Shown here: positions 1 to 12,169 of the stretch, one piece after another
How positions within the stretch are numbered: position 1 is the stretch's first letter
Layout of the letters: each line of letters opens with the position of its first letter
Origin: RYN-230 sp963851025
Lineage (GTDB): Bacteria; Actinomycetota; Actinomycetes; Streptosporangiales; Streptosporangiaceae
Assembly (NCBI GenBank): GCA_963851025.1
Contig: CAWKOA010000026.1
Span: forward strand, 69,344-133,343
Length of the DNA: 64,000 nucleotides
Reading direction: 5' to 3'
Notes under the pieces: generated by a model
The model's database searches: none
Seen by the model: only the letters and a program-made list of their open reading frames with translations
What the model was told of the DNA's origin: nothing
Program-made: the position numbers and the translations under genes

Positions 1-80
1 GCGGTACCGCATGAGCGATCAGCGGACGTCATGGCCGTTGGCCTCGCTCCCCGCGCCCGCCCCTGGGGTGATCAGACGCC

Positions 81-401
81 TCAGATAACACCACCGAACT
101 CGTTTTCCAGCGCGGCGCGCTGGTTCGCGCCCAGGCCGCGGACCCGGCGCGATTCGGCGATGCCGAGCCGCTCCATGATCTGCCGGGCACGCACCTTGCC
201 GATCCCCGGCACGGCCTCAAGGAGAGCCGAGACTTTCATCTTTCCAAGGATGTCATCTGTCTGGCCATCCTTGAGGACTTGGGACAGGGTCAGCTCGGCC
301 TTCTTCAGCCGGGCCTTGACCTCGGCCCGTTCCTTGCGCGCCCTTGCAGCCTTCTCCAGGGCTGCGGCTCGCTGATCGGGAGTGAGGGGAGGAAGAGCCA
401 C
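81..401 (-). CDS. mihF: Integration host factor, actinobacterial type (mIHF)
   Basis: A 106-residue nucleoid protein that bends DNA and supports chromosome organisation and development in actinomycetes. The charged N-terminal helix is followed by a helix-two-turn-helix stretch with the family signatures GKMKVSALLEAVPGIGKVRA and IMERLGIAESRRVRGLG. Length matches the usual 105-107 residues. The start is GTG at 401, preceded by a GAGGTGA-like ribosome binding site. The gene lies next to pyrF at the end of the pyr cluster, as in Streptomyces (known synteny). It has its own 307-nt upstream region, so it is probably transcribed separately from pyrF. Confidence 0.93.
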   Translation of the reverse strand: MALPPLTPDQRAAALEKAARARKERAEVKARLKKAELTLSQVLKDGQTDDILGKMKVSALLEAVPGIGKVRARQIMERLGIAESRRVRGLGANQRAALENEFGGVI

Positions 402-485
402 TCCGGGTCACCTCGGGTTTCAGAATCGAAAACTGCGGACGGGAAGGGAAAGTAGCGAGTTCAGCCCGCCAGGGCAACGCAAACA

Positions 486-558
486 CCCGTTTGTTACGTC
501 ATAAATTGGACGATATTACTCTCCGGATGAGACCGAATACGTAACGTAGTCAAACGGG
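486..558. promoter_or_regulatory. Imperfect inverted repeat in the mihF upstream region
   Basis: The gene-free stretch 402-708 between mihF and pyrF is clearly more AT-rich than its surroundings at 480-560. It carries an inverted repeat: CCCGTTTG (486-493) plus TTACGT (494-499) facing ACGTAA (539-544) and CAAACGGG (551-558). A TTGACT-like hexamer for the mihF strand overlaps the right arm. This looks like the mihF promoter with an operator or a structured leader. The exact -10 is not clear. The rest of the stretch shows nothing recognisable. Confidence 0.4.
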
Positions 559-708
559 CTATCCCCATGGGCCTATCATCCAGCCCACGGCGGAGTGCTC
601 CAAACACGCCCGCGCTGCGATCGGCGTCCAGATTGCATGATCAGCATGCACTTTCCATGATCATCCAGGGCCGGCCCGGGGGTGCGCCGGACGGGGCCGG
701 CGCGGCGC

Positions 709-1413
709 TCAGTCGGCCGGCGCGAGCCGCCGCAAGGGGGCCGCGATGGCCGCCGCGGCCGCCCCCGGGTCCGGCGCACCGGTGATGGGCCGCCCGATGA
801 CCAGAAGGTCGGCACCCTCCCGCAGCGCCTCCTCGGGCGTGGCCACCCGCGCCTGGTCGTTACGGTCCGCTCCGGGCGGCCGCACGCCCGGCGTGATCAG
901 CTTGATGGCCGGGCCGACTTCGGCGCGGACCGCGGCCACCTCGCGCGGCGAGCAGACCAGCGCCCGCGCGCCGGCCCCGACCGCCAGCACGGAGAGGCGG
1001 CGCACCGCGTCCGGCACCGGGCCGCGCAGGCCGATCGCCTCCAGGTCTGCAGAGCCCAGGGAGGTGAGCACGGTCACCGCGGCGATCATGGTGTCCGGGG
1101 CGGCCCGCACGGCCGCACGGATGACCTCAGGCCCGGCTGAGGCATGCACAGTGACGATGTCGGGCCGCAGCCGGGCCACGGCCCGGGCCGCGCCCGCCAC
1201 GGTGGCCGGGATGTCGTGCAGTTTCAGGTCGAGGAAGATCTGCACGCCGCTCGCGCCCCGGATCGAGGCGACCACGCCGGGGCCGTAGCGCAGGTACAGC
1301 TCGAGCCCGATTTTCACCGTGCTGACGTGCGGCGTTACCAGCCCGGCCCAGCGGGCCGCGGTCTCCAGGTCGGGTGCGTCAAGCGCCACGGCGATCGGCG
1401 CTGGCTGGCTCAA
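709..1413 (-). CDS. pyrF: Orotidine 5'-phosphate decarboxylase
   Basis: Last step of UMP synthesis, converting OMP to UMP with loss of CO2. The 234-residue protein is a TIM barrel with the catalytic lysine region STVKIGLELY (K34) and the signature LDLKLHDIPAT (D62, K64, D67); a phosphate-binding segment lies near VIGRPIT at the C-terminus. The start is TTG at 1413, chosen because a strong GGAGGAG sits just upstream and the conserved N-terminus begins here. It is the last gene of the pyr operon, 52 nt after pyrD. Confidence 0.95.
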   Translation of the reverse strand: MSQPAPIAVALDAPDLETAARWAGLVTPHVSTVKIGLELYLRYGPGVVASIRGASGVQIFLDLKLHDIPATVAGAARAVARLRPDIVTVHASAGPEVIRAAVRAAPDTMIAAVTVLTSLGSADLEAIGLRGPVPDAVRRLSVLAVGAGARALVCSPREVAAVRAEVGPAIKLITPGVRPPGADRNDQARVATPEEALREGADLLVIGRPITGAPDPGAAAAAIAAPLRRLAPAD

Positions 1414-1465
1414 CTCTTCTCCTCCTCGGGTACGGGCGACGGCGTCCGCGCGGGGCCCCGCCGGC

Positions 1466-2431
1466 TCATGAGACGGTCCCGGACAGCCGCCGGAGCGGCG
1501 TGCCGCGCGGCTCGTGCGCGAGCCCGATCACGTCACTGAGCCGCTCGATGCCGCGCCGGCCGAGTTCCTCGTCGAGTTCGCGCAAGATGCGGACGCAGGC
1601 CGACGGGTCGTGGAAGATCGTGGTGCCGACGCTCACCATGGACGCCCCGGCCAGGATGAGCTCCAGCGCGTCCCGGCCGGTCCTGACCCCGCCCATGCCG
1701 ATGATCGGCACGTCGGGCAGGGCCTTGCGGACCTGCCAGATGCAGCGCACCGCCACCGGCCGGATCGCGGGCCCGGACAGCCCCCCGGTCACCCCGGCCA
1801 GGACGGGCCGCATGGTGTCGGTGTCGATCACCATGCCGAGCAGGGTGTTGATCATCGAGAGCCCGTCGGCGCCCGCGCCGACGCACGCCCGGGCGATCGT
1901 GACGATGTCGGTGACGTCCGGTGACAGTTTCGCGAACACCGGGACGTCGTACCGGACCCGCGCCCGGACCGCCTCGATGACCGCGGCGGAGGCCCCTGGA
2001 TCGCAGGCGAAGACCTGGCCCCGGTCCTCGACATTCGGACAGGAAATATTCACCTCTATGGCAGTGACTCCTGCCGCGTCGGTCAGCCGGGACGCGAGTT
2101 CCGCGTACTCGTCAACACTGCCGCCGGCGATGGACACCACCGCCCGCGCTCCCCGCGAGAGCAGCCAGGGCAGGTCCCGCTGGAGGAAGGCGTCGATCCC
2201 GGGCCCCTGGAGGCCGATGGAATTCAGCATCCCGCTCGGCGTCTCGGCCATCCTGGGCGTCGGCCGGCCCGCCCGGGGCGCGACCATCACGGATTTGGTG
2301 ACGACCGCGCCGATCTTGGCGACGTCGAAGAACTGGGCCAGTTCCCGGCCGGCCCCGGCGCACCCCGACGCGGTCAGGATCGGGTTCGGCAGCTCGACGT
2401 GGCCGAGCCTGGTCCGCAGGTCAACTGCCAT
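1466..2431 (-). CDS. pyrD: Dihydroorotate dehydrogenase, class 1B catalytic subunit
   Basis: Oxidises dihydroorotate to orotate. The active-site base is a cysteine in IEVNISCPN (C131), which marks a class 1 enzyme; class 2 membrane enzymes use serine. Together with the adjacent PyrK electron-transfer subunit this predicts the NAD-linked 1B heterotetramer. FMN-binding features GMGGVRTGRDALELILAGA are present near the C-terminus. It has 321 residues. The start is ATG at 2431, preceded by GGAGGG. Its start lies inside the 3' end of pyrK (58-nt overlap). Confidence 0.95.
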   Translation of the reverse strand: MAVDLRTRLGHVELPNPILTASGCAGAGRELAQFFDVAKIGAVVTKSVMVAPRAGRPTPRMAETPSGMLNSIGLQGPGIDAFLQRDLPWLLSRGARAVVSIAGGSVDEYAELASRLTDAAGVTAIEVNISCPNVEDRGQVFACDPGASAAVIEAVRARVRYDVPVFAKLSPDVTDIVTIARACVGAGADGLSMINTLLGMVIDTDTMRPVLAGVTGGLSGPAIRPVAVRCIWQVRKALPDVPIIGMGGVRTGRDALELILAGASMVSVGTTIFHDPSACVRILRELDEELGRRGIERLSDVIGLAHEPRGTPLRRLSGTVS

Positions 2432-3467
2432 GCTGCTCCCTCCGTGCCGGGCCGGGCGGCACGGGCCGCCCCGGCCGCCCGGGATGTCCCGGCCGCCCCG
2501 TTGGCCGCGTCCGCCTCGGACCCGGCCCGCCGCGATCCGTGCGGCGGCGCGGCCCCGGCCTCACGGGCCGTGGTGCCGCCGCTCCCCGCGTGCTGACGCG
2601 GGTTCCAGCCGGGCGCGCCCAGCGCGTCGAACGGGATGGTGCCGATGTCGTCCCAGCGGACCGTGTCGCCGCGGAACACCGGGCCGCCCACGCAGGACCG
2701 GACCATCCGGGTCACGCCGTCGTCCCCGATGACCGGCAGGACGCAGGTCATGCACACCCCGATGCCGCAGGCCATCGACTCTTCCACCAGGGTCAGCACC
2801 GGGATGTCGTAGCGGCCCGCCAGCGCCGTCACCTGGCGCAGCATGCCCATGGGGCCGCACGCGTAGATCACGTCGGTGCGGGCCTCGTGGATGATCTGGG
2901 TGAGCCGGTCGGTGACCAGCCCGCGGACGCCCATCGACCCGTCCTCGGTGGTGACCGCGGCGGTCCGGCCAGTCCGGCGCGCGGTGAGCGCGCCGAACAC
3001 CCGGTCCGCGCTGGCCGCACCGAGCAGGAAGTCCACCTGGCAGTCCCGGGCGCGCAGCCGGCCGGCCAGCGGGAACAGCGGTGCGCTCCCGTAGCCGCCG
3101 CCGACGAGCAGGCAGCTCACCGGGTCCCTCGGCACCGGGAAGGGCCGCCCGAGCGGCCCGGTCAGGTCGATGACGTCCCGGGTGCGGCGCTCGGCCAGCC
3201 ACCGGGTGCCCGGCCCTTTCGCCGCGAACACGAACTCCACCGTCCCGCCGTGGTCCGGCCGGACATCATGGATCGAGAACGCGCGGCGCAGCAGCATGGA
3301 CGTGTCCGGGCCGCCGACCGCGACCGCGACGAACTGCCCGGGCCGGAAGCGGGCCGCGATGCCCGGGGCCACCACGGTCATCGCGTGGTAGGCATCCACC
3401 TTGCGGACGGTGAGCACGGTCCCGCGGACCTGGACCTGGACGGCATCCTGCTCGCCCTCGGCGGCGG

Positions 3468-3471
<4 letters not shown>
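2374..3471 (-). CDS. pyrK: Dihydroorotate dehydrogenase electron transfer subunit
   Basis: FAD and 2Fe-2S subunit that passes electrons from dihydroorotate dehydrogenase to NAD. Visible are the FAD motif RRAFSIHD (about 63-70), a nucleotide-binding LLVGGGYGSAPLF (about 121-133), the CGPMGML segment near 205 and four cluster cysteines (C235, C240, C243, C260) in ACGIGVCMTC and RSC. With 365 residues it is longer than usual: about 85 residues of Ala/Gly/Arg-rich tail follow the conserved domain and run 58 nt into pyrD. The ATG overlaps the carB stop as ATGA. Confidence 0.92.
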
Positions 3472-6919
<3,448 letters not shown>

Positions 6920-6939
<20 letters not shown>

Positions 6940-8092
6940 CTCCCCGGGCCCCGTCCATCAGGGCGCAGAATTTCTCAAACAGTCCGGCCGCATCATGCGG
7001 GCCCGGCGCGGCCTCGGGGTGGTACTGCACGCTGAAGGCCGGCTGGTCCAGCAGCCGGAGGCCCTCGACCACGCCGTCGTTGAGGTTGACGTGGGTGATC
7101 TGGGCCGGGCCGAAGTCGGTGGCGAACGTGGCGCCCGGCCCGGTGCCGTCCGGCCCGTCAGGCATGGCGACCGCGAAGCCGTGGTTGTGGCTGGTGATCT
7201 GCACCTGCCCGGTCTCCAGGTCCTTGACCGGCTGGTTCACCCCGCGGTGCCCGAACCGGAGCTTGTAGGTGCCCAGCCCGAGCGCCCGGCCCAGGACCTG
7301 GCTGCCCAGGCAGATGCCGAACACCGGGACGCCGCGGGCCAGCACGCCACGGACCGCGTCCACCGCGTAGCCAGCCGCAGCCGGGTCGCCCGGGCCGTTA
7401 GAGAAGAAAACTCCGTCCGGACCGCAGGCCAGGATGTCCTCGGTGGTGCTGGCCGCCGGGAGCACGGTGACCTGGCAGCCGCGCCGGGCCATGGCCAGCG
7501 GCGTGGCGGTCTTGATGCCCAGGTCCACGGCCGCGACCTGGTAGCGGACTTCCGTGCCGTCGGGTGGCGACACGGTGTAGGCGGCGTCGGTGGAGACTTC
7601 CCGGGCCAGGTCGGCGCCGGTCATCTGCGGGCTGGCCAGGACCCGCTCGCGGAGGGCGTCGGCGTCCGCCGTGCCGGTGGCGATGCCGGCCCGCATCGCC
7701 CCCCGGTCGCGCAGGTGCCTGGTCAGCGCCCGGGTGCCGGTGATCGCGATGCCGGTGATGCCCTGGCCGCGCAGCTCGTCCTCCAGGGTCCGCTGGGACC
7801 GCCAGTTCGAGGCCAGCCGGGCCGGCTCGCGCACCACGTAACCGCTGACCCAGATGCGCCGCGACTCGGGGTCCTCGTCGTTGATCCCGGTGTTGCCGAT
7901 GTGCGGCGCGGTCATGGCCACGATCTGGCGCGCGTAGGACGGGTCCGTCAGCGTCTCCTGGTAGCCGGTCATGCCGGTGTTGAAGACCATCTCGCCGAAC
8001 GTCTCGCCGTCCGCGCCGAACGACGTCCCGCGGAACGTGGTGCCGTCCTCCAGGACCAGGATGGCGGGAGCGCCCGGCCCGCTGGCCGCCAT
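6920..8092 (-). CDS. carA: Carbamoyl-phosphate synthase small (glutaminase) subunit
   Basis: Hydrolyses glutamine and feeds ammonia to CarB. The 390-residue protein has the CarA N-terminal domain (GYQETLTDPSYARQIV) and a class I glutamine amidotransferase domain with nucleophile C261 in FGICLGSQ, the SHNHGFAV segment and QYHPE. The family usually reads GICLGHQ; Ser replaces His here. The ATG at 8092 overlaps the pyrC stop by one base (TGATG), and the gene overlaps carB by 20 nt. Confidence 0.95.
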
Positions 8093-9381
8093 CAGGCCAG
8101 CTTCCCGTCGAGGACGGTGGGTGTGCCGCGCAGGAACGTGGCCACCACCCGGCCCGGCAGTTCCATCCCGGCGAAGGGGCTGTTCCGGCTCCGGGAGGCG
8201 TGCGCGCGCGGGTCCACGGTGTCGCGCGCCGAGGAGTCGTAGAGCGTCAGGCTGGCGGGCAGTCCCGCGGCCAGCGCCCGCTCCGGGCCGGGCAGCCGGC
8301 CGATGCGGGCCGGCCGCCGGGACATCCGGTCGGCTACCCCGGCCCAGTCGAGCAGGCCCGTGTCGACCATGGCCTGCTGCACCACGCGCAGCGCGGTTTC
8401 CAGCCCGGTCATGCCGAAGGCGGCCGTGTCCCACTCGGTTTCCTTGTCTTCCACCGGGTGGGGCGCGTGGTCGGTGGCCACGCAGTCGATGGTGCCGTCG
8501 GCCAGGCCCTCGCGCAGCGCCGCCACGTCCGCGGGTGTGCGCAGCGGCGGGTTGACCTTGTAGACGGGGTCGTAGCCGGCCGCGAGCGTGTCGGTCAGCA
8601 GCAGGTGGTGCGGGGTGACCTCGGCGGTGACCCGCCAGCCTTTGCCCTTGGCCCAGCGGATGATCTCTACCGATCCGGCCGTGGACACGTGGCAGACGTG
8701 CAGCGCCGAGCCGACGTGCGCGGTGAGCAGGCAGTCGCGGGCGATGACGGCCTCCTCGGCCACGGCCGGCCAGCCGGTCAGCCCGAGCCGCCCGGACATC
8801 TCCCCCTCGTTGAGCTGCGCACCCTCGGTCAGCCGGGGTTCCTGCGCGTGCTGGGCGACGACCCCGTCGAACGCCTTCACGTACTCCAGCGCCCGGCGCA
8901 TCAGCACGGCGTCGGACACGCAGCGCCCGTCGTCGGAGAACACCCGGACCCGGGCCGGGGACTCGGCCATCGCGCCGAGTTCGGCCAGCCGCGTGCCGGC
9001 CAGGCCCACGGTCACCGCCCCGACCGGGTGGACGTCGCAGTGCCCGGCCTGCCGCCCGAGCCGCCAGATCTGCTCCACCACGCCCGCGGTGTCCGCCACC
9101 GGGTCGGTGTTGGCCATCGCGTGCACGGCCGTGAAGCCGCCCAGCGCAGCCGCCCGGGTGCCGGTCTCCACCGTCTCAGCGTCCTCGCGGCCCGGCTCGC
9201 GCAGGTGGGTGTGCAGGTCGACCAGGCCGGGCAGGGCGACCAGGCCCGCCGCGTCCAGGACCTGGGCGCCCGCCGGTGCGGCGGCGTCACCGATGCTGTC
9301 GATCATGCCGTCGCGGACCAGGATGTCGGCGGGCTCGCCGCCCAGCGGCCGCGCGCCCTTGATCAGCCATGTCCCGCTCAT
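8092..9381 (-). CDS. pyrC: Dihydroorotase
   Basis: Zinc amidohydrolase that cyclises carbamoyl aspartate to dihydroorotate. The 429-residue protein has the class I dihydroorotase metal motif DLHTHLREPG (about 55-64), further metal histidines in AQHAQE and CHVSTAGS, and the C-terminal DHAPH motif. The ATG at 9381 overlaps the pyrB stop as ATGA. The longer frame upstream reads antisense-like sequence and was not used. Confidence 0.96.
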   Translation of the reverse strand: MSGTWLIKGARPLGGEPADILVRDGMIDSIGDAAAPAGAQVLDAAGLVALPGLVDLHTHLREPGREDAETVETGTRAAALGGFTAVHAMANTDPVADTAGVVEQIWRLGRQAGHCDVHPVGAVTVGLAGTRLAELGAMAESPARVRVFSDDGRCVSDAVLMRRALEYVKAFDGVVAQHAQEPRLTEGAQLNEGEMSGRLGLTGWPAVAEEAVIARDCLLTAHVGSALHVCHVSTAGSVEIIRWAKGKGWRVTAEVTPHHLLLTDTLAAGYDPVYKVNPPLRTPADVAALREGLADGTIDCVATDHAPHPVEDKETEWDTAAFGMTGLETALRVVQQAMVDTGLLDWAGVADRMSRRPARIGRLPGPERALAAGLPASLTLYDSSARDTVDPRAHASRSRNSPFAGMELPGRVVATFLRGTPTVLDGKLA

Positions 9382-10316
9382 GATTGGGCCTCCGCTCCGC
9401 CGAGCAGCAGGTACAGCACGGCCATCCGCACGCTCACCCCGTTGGCGACCTGTTCCACGATCGTGGACCGGACCGAGTCGGCTACTTCGGCCGCGATCTC
9501 GACGCCGCGGTTCATCGGGCCCGGGTGCATCACGATGGCATGCTCGGGCAGCTGGGCCATGCGGGTCGCGTCCAGCCCGTACCGGCGGCTGTACTCCCGC
9601 ACGCTGGGGAAGTAGGCGGCGTTCATCCGCTCCTGCTGGACCCGGAGCATCATCACCACGTCGCTCTTGGGCACCACGGCGTCGAAGTCGTAGCCGACGG
9701 AGCAGGGCCACGCGCCAATGGCCACCGGGAGCAGGGTGGGCGGTGCGACGAGGGTGACCTCGGCGCCCAGGGTGTTCAGCAGCAGCACGTTGGACCGGGC
9801 GACCCGGCTGTGCAGCACGTCGCCCACGATCGTGACCCGCAGCCCGTCGAGGCCCTCACCGCCGGGGCGGCCGAACCTGCGCCGGATGGTGAACGCGTCC
9901 AGCAGGGCCTGGGTGGGGTGCTCATGCGCGCCGTCGCCCGCGTTGACCACGGTCCCGCGCACCCAGCCGGCGAGCCGGTGCGGCGCGCCCGAGGCGCTGT
10001 GCCGGACCACGACCGCGTCGGCGCCCATGGCCTCCAGGGTCAGCGCGGTGTCCTTGAGGCTCTCGCCCTTGGCCACGCTGGAGCCCTTGGCGGAGAAGTT
10101 GATCACGTCGGCGGACAGCCGCTTGGCGGCGGCCTCGAACGAGATCCTGGTCCGGGTGGAGTCCTCGAAGAAGAGGTTGACCACCGTGCGCCCGCGCAGC
10201 GTGGGCAGCTTCTTGATCGGCCGGTCGGCCATCCGGGCCAGCTCGTCGGACGTGTCCAGGATGAGCAGGGCATCGTCGCGGCTCAGGTCGGCCGCGGAGA
10301 TCAGGTGACGGTTCAC
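9378..10316 (-). CDS. pyrB: Aspartate carbamoyltransferase catalytic chain
   Basis: Condenses carbamoyl phosphate with aspartate. The 312-residue protein carries the carbamoyl-phosphate motif FEDSTRTR (STRTR at 53-57), HPTQALLD, and MHPGPMNRG near the C-terminus. The start is GTG at 10316, overlapping the pyrR stop as GTGA. No pyrI regulatory chain is visible, consistent with actinobacterial pyr operons. Confidence 0.96.
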   Translation of the reverse strand: MNRHLISAADLSRDDALLILDTSDELARMADRPIKKLPTLRGRTVVNLFFEDSTRTRISFEAAAKRLSADVINFSAKGSSVAKGESLKDTALTLEAMGADAVVVRHSASGAPHRLAGWVRGTVVNAGDGAHEHPTQALLDAFTIRRRFGRPGGEGLDGLRVTIVGDVLHSRVARSNVLLLNTLGAEVTLVAPPTLLPVAIGAWPCSVGYDFDAVVPKSDVVMMLRVQQERMNAAYFPSVREYSRRYGLDATRMAQLPEHAIVMHPGPMNRGVEIAAEVADSVRSTIVEQVANGVSVRMAVLYLLLGGAEAQS

Positions 10317-10954
10317 GTGCCGCTCCCTGGCCCGGCCGGGCCAGCGCGCCCGATGATCACTGCGTCCTGGCCATCCACCTCGGTCAGCAGCACCCGGACG
10401 ACCTCCTGCTTGGAGGTGGGCAGGTTCTTGCCGACGTAGTCCGGCCGCACCGGCAGCTCGCGGTGCCCGCGGTCGATCAGGACGGCCAGCTGCACCGCGC
10501 GGGGCCGGCCGAGGTCGTTGAGCGCGTCGAGGGCGGCCCGCACGGTCCGGCCGGAGTAGAGCACGTCATCGACGATGACGACGATGGTCCCGTCGATGCC
10601 CCCGGCGGGCACCTCGGTGGGGCCGAGGGCCCGGGCCGGGCGCAGCCGGAGATCGTCCCGGTACATCGTGATGTCCAGGGACCCGTGCGGCACCGGGCGG
10701 CCCTCAACCTGCTCGATGCGCTCGGCCAGGCGCCGGGCCAGCGGGACGCCGCGGGTCGGGATGCCCAGCAGCAGCACGTCGGCCGCGCCGTCGGTACGTT
10801 CGAGGATTTCGTGGGCGATCCGGGTGAGGGCCCGCCCGATCTCCGCGGGCTCCAGGACCGTTTTCGGGTCAGCCGGGTCAGGGCGGGCCGGGCCATCGCC
10901 CGGCGCTCCCGCCGCCGCCAGGGCCTGATCCCGGGCAGGATGCAGCGCATGCAC
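10313..10954 (-). CDS. pyrR: Pyr operon regulator / uracil phosphoribosyltransferase PyrR
   Basis: RNA-binding regulator of the pyr operon that senses UMP/UTP against PRPP and often has weak uracil phosphoribosyltransferase activity. The 213-residue protein has the PRPP motif VVIVDDVLYSGRTVRAAL and the upstream LLLGIPTRGVPLARRL segment. The N-terminus carries about 30 extra residues compared with Bacillus PyrR. The GTG start at 10954 is set by AAAGGAGGT 8 nt upstream; an ATG three bases further on is out of frame. It is the first gene of the operon and sits behind a PyrR-binding hairpin. Confidence 0.95.
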   Translation of the reverse strand: MHALHPARDQALAAAGAPGDGPARPDPADPKTVLEPAEIGRALTRIAHEILERTDGAADVLLLGIPTRGVPLARRLAERIEQVEGRPVPHGSLDITMYRDDLRLRPARALGPTEVPAGGIDGTIVVIVDDVLYSGRTVRAALDALNDLGRPRAVQLAVLIDRGHRELPVRPDYVGKNLPTSKQEVVRVLLTEVDGQDAVIIGRAGPAGPGSGT

Positions 10955-10970
10955 GCTACGGACCTCCTTT

Positions 10971-10988
10971 CCCGCCTCACTGGACGGG
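10971..10988 (-). promoter_or_regulatory. PyrR-binding RNA hairpin before the pyrR RBS
   Basis: In the pyr sense the leader reads CCCGUCCAGUGAGGCGGG, a hairpin with stem CCCG/CGGG and loop UCCAGUGAGG. The loop matches the known PyrR recognition loop (UCCAGNGAGG). Three bases later comes the AAGGAGGU ribosome binding site of pyrR. This layout predicts that PyrR blocks translation initiation, as described for the mycobacterial pyr operon. No terminator/antiterminator pair is visible. Confidence 0.82.
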
Positions 10989-11030
10989 TCTTAAAGGATG
11001 ATCTGTCCCGCCTACCGTACCAGGAGCAGC

Positions 11031-11073
11031 GCCGTGACGTGGGACGCCGCGGCGTGGCGTGCCACGTCACGGC
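11031..11073. repeat. Perfect 12-bp inverted repeat between pyrR and bldD
   Basis: GCCGTGACGTGG at 11031-11042 is exactly complementary to CCACGTCACGGC at 11062-11073, with a 19-nt spacer. It lies upstream of the presumed pyr promoter and is not followed by a T run, so an operator or a cruciform/RNA element fits better than a terminator. Confidence 0.6.
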
Positions 11074-11426
11074 CCGGATGGCCGGGCAGGCGCGGGGCAG
11101 CCGCGGAAGGCCGGGCGGTCACCATGCGGCCGAGCGCCGGGCGGCCGGGCCCAGCACGGCCAGCCGGAAACTGGGAGCGGGCGCCGGCGTGGATTGGGTA
11201 ACGATGAGTGATTCGTGTCACACTGAGACGGCAGGGATCAGCGGGGCTCGCGAAAGCCGGCCGGGTGCGGCCGCCAGAGCAGCGAGAAGGCCTGTCACAG
11301 CGGGCCTTCCGGGAATCGTGTCCCGCCTTGCGAGCGGCCGGCATCGCCCCGGACGTGACTGACAAGACGCGTAAGTTGACCCGCTTTTTGCTATTCGGCT
11401 TGACCTGGTCGCGCTTGCGGCCTACC

Positions 11427-11441
11427 GTCACTGTCCGTAAC
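11427..11441 (+). promoter_or_regulatory. BldD-like operator upstream of bldD
   Basis: GTCACTGTCCGTAAC keeps the outer TnAC...GTnA half-sites of the published 15-bp BldD consensus; only the central C-W-G is read as G-T-C. It ends 38 bp before the bldD start. Autoregulation of bldD is known in Streptomyces, so this is a plausible autoregulatory site. Confidence 0.45.
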
Positions 11442-11479
11442 CGTTACTGAAAGCGACGACTGGCCGGGGGGCCGACGAC

Positions 11480-11974
11480 ATGCCATCTGAATACGCCAAG
11501 ACTCTCGGTGCACGACTGCGTGCCATCCGTACTCAGCAGGGACTGTCCCTGCATGGAGTGGAGGAGAAGTCGCGCGGCCGCTGGAAGGCCGTGGTCGTGG
11601 GATCGTACGAGCGCGGCGACCGCTCGGTGACCGTGCAGAAGCTCGCCGAGCTGGCGGAGTTCTACGGTGTGCCGGTGTCGGAGCTGCTGCCCGGTGATGC
11701 CACGCCCGCCCCGCTGGCGCCATCGCCGAAGCTTGTCATCGACCTGGAGCGGATGGCCCAGCTCCCGAAGGACAAGGCCGGCCCGCTGGCCCGTTACGTT
11801 GCGACGATCCAGAGCCAGCGCGGCGACTACAACGGCCGGGTGCTGTCGATCCGCCAGGAGGACCTGCGGTCACTGGCGGTCATCTACGACAAGTCGCCGA
11901 TTGACCTGACCGAAGAGCTGATCAGCTGGGGTGTCCTGGACTCCGAGGCCCGCGGCGCCGTCGAGGCGTTCTGA
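11480..11974 (+). CDS. bldD: Developmental master regulator BldD
   Basis: Cyclic-di-GMP-dependent repressor of sporulation genes. It has 164 residues: an N-terminal HTH (about 1-75, with VVVGSYERGDRSVTVQKLAE) and a C-terminal ligand domain. The c-di-GMP signature RGD-X8-RQxD is present at 114-116 and 125-128 as RGD and RQED; characterised BldD has RQDD, so Glu replaces Asp at 127. The ATG start has a GGGGGG-rich region upstream. It is divergent from the pyr operon, as in Streptomyces. Confidence 0.95.
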   Translation: MPSEYAKTLGARLRAIRTQQGLSLHGVEEKSRGRWKAVVVGSYERGDRSVTVQKLAELAEFYGVPVSELLPGDATPAPLAPSPKLVIDLERMAQLPKDKAGPLARYVATIQSQRGDYNGRVLSIRQEDLRSLAVIYDKSPIDLTEELISWGVLDSEARGAVEAF

Positions 11975-12169
11975 CCCGGAGCGGCCCCCTCCTCGGGCGG
12001 CCTGCCGGCCATGGGCTGGCAGGCCGCTGGCGTCCCCGGGCCCGGGCGCTGGGCGGGCGGAGAGCAGGCCCTGCGTCCAGACAGCCGGCACCTAGCCAGC
12101 CAGGCACCGAGCCGGCGCAGACGTCCGCCCAGCCGGGCACCCAGCCAGGCCGAGCGGCAGGCCCCGCGC

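Larger units (their letters stand above)
10955..11479. other. Divergent pyrR/bldD intergenic region
   Basis: 525 bases without a convincing gene. Next to pyrR it holds the PyrR hairpin. It also contains a perfect 12-bp inverted repeat (11031-11042 with 11062-11073), a possible partial BldD half-site at 11217-11231 (TCACACTGAG core) and a near-complete BldD-type box at 11427-11441. A TACGGT hexamer on the minus strand near 11016-11021 is a possible pyr -10. Confidence 0.55.

Noticed and set aside
11208..11450. 80-codon frame upstream of bldD
   Set aside because: No ribosome binding site, no conserved sequence, and it covers the probable bldD control region.
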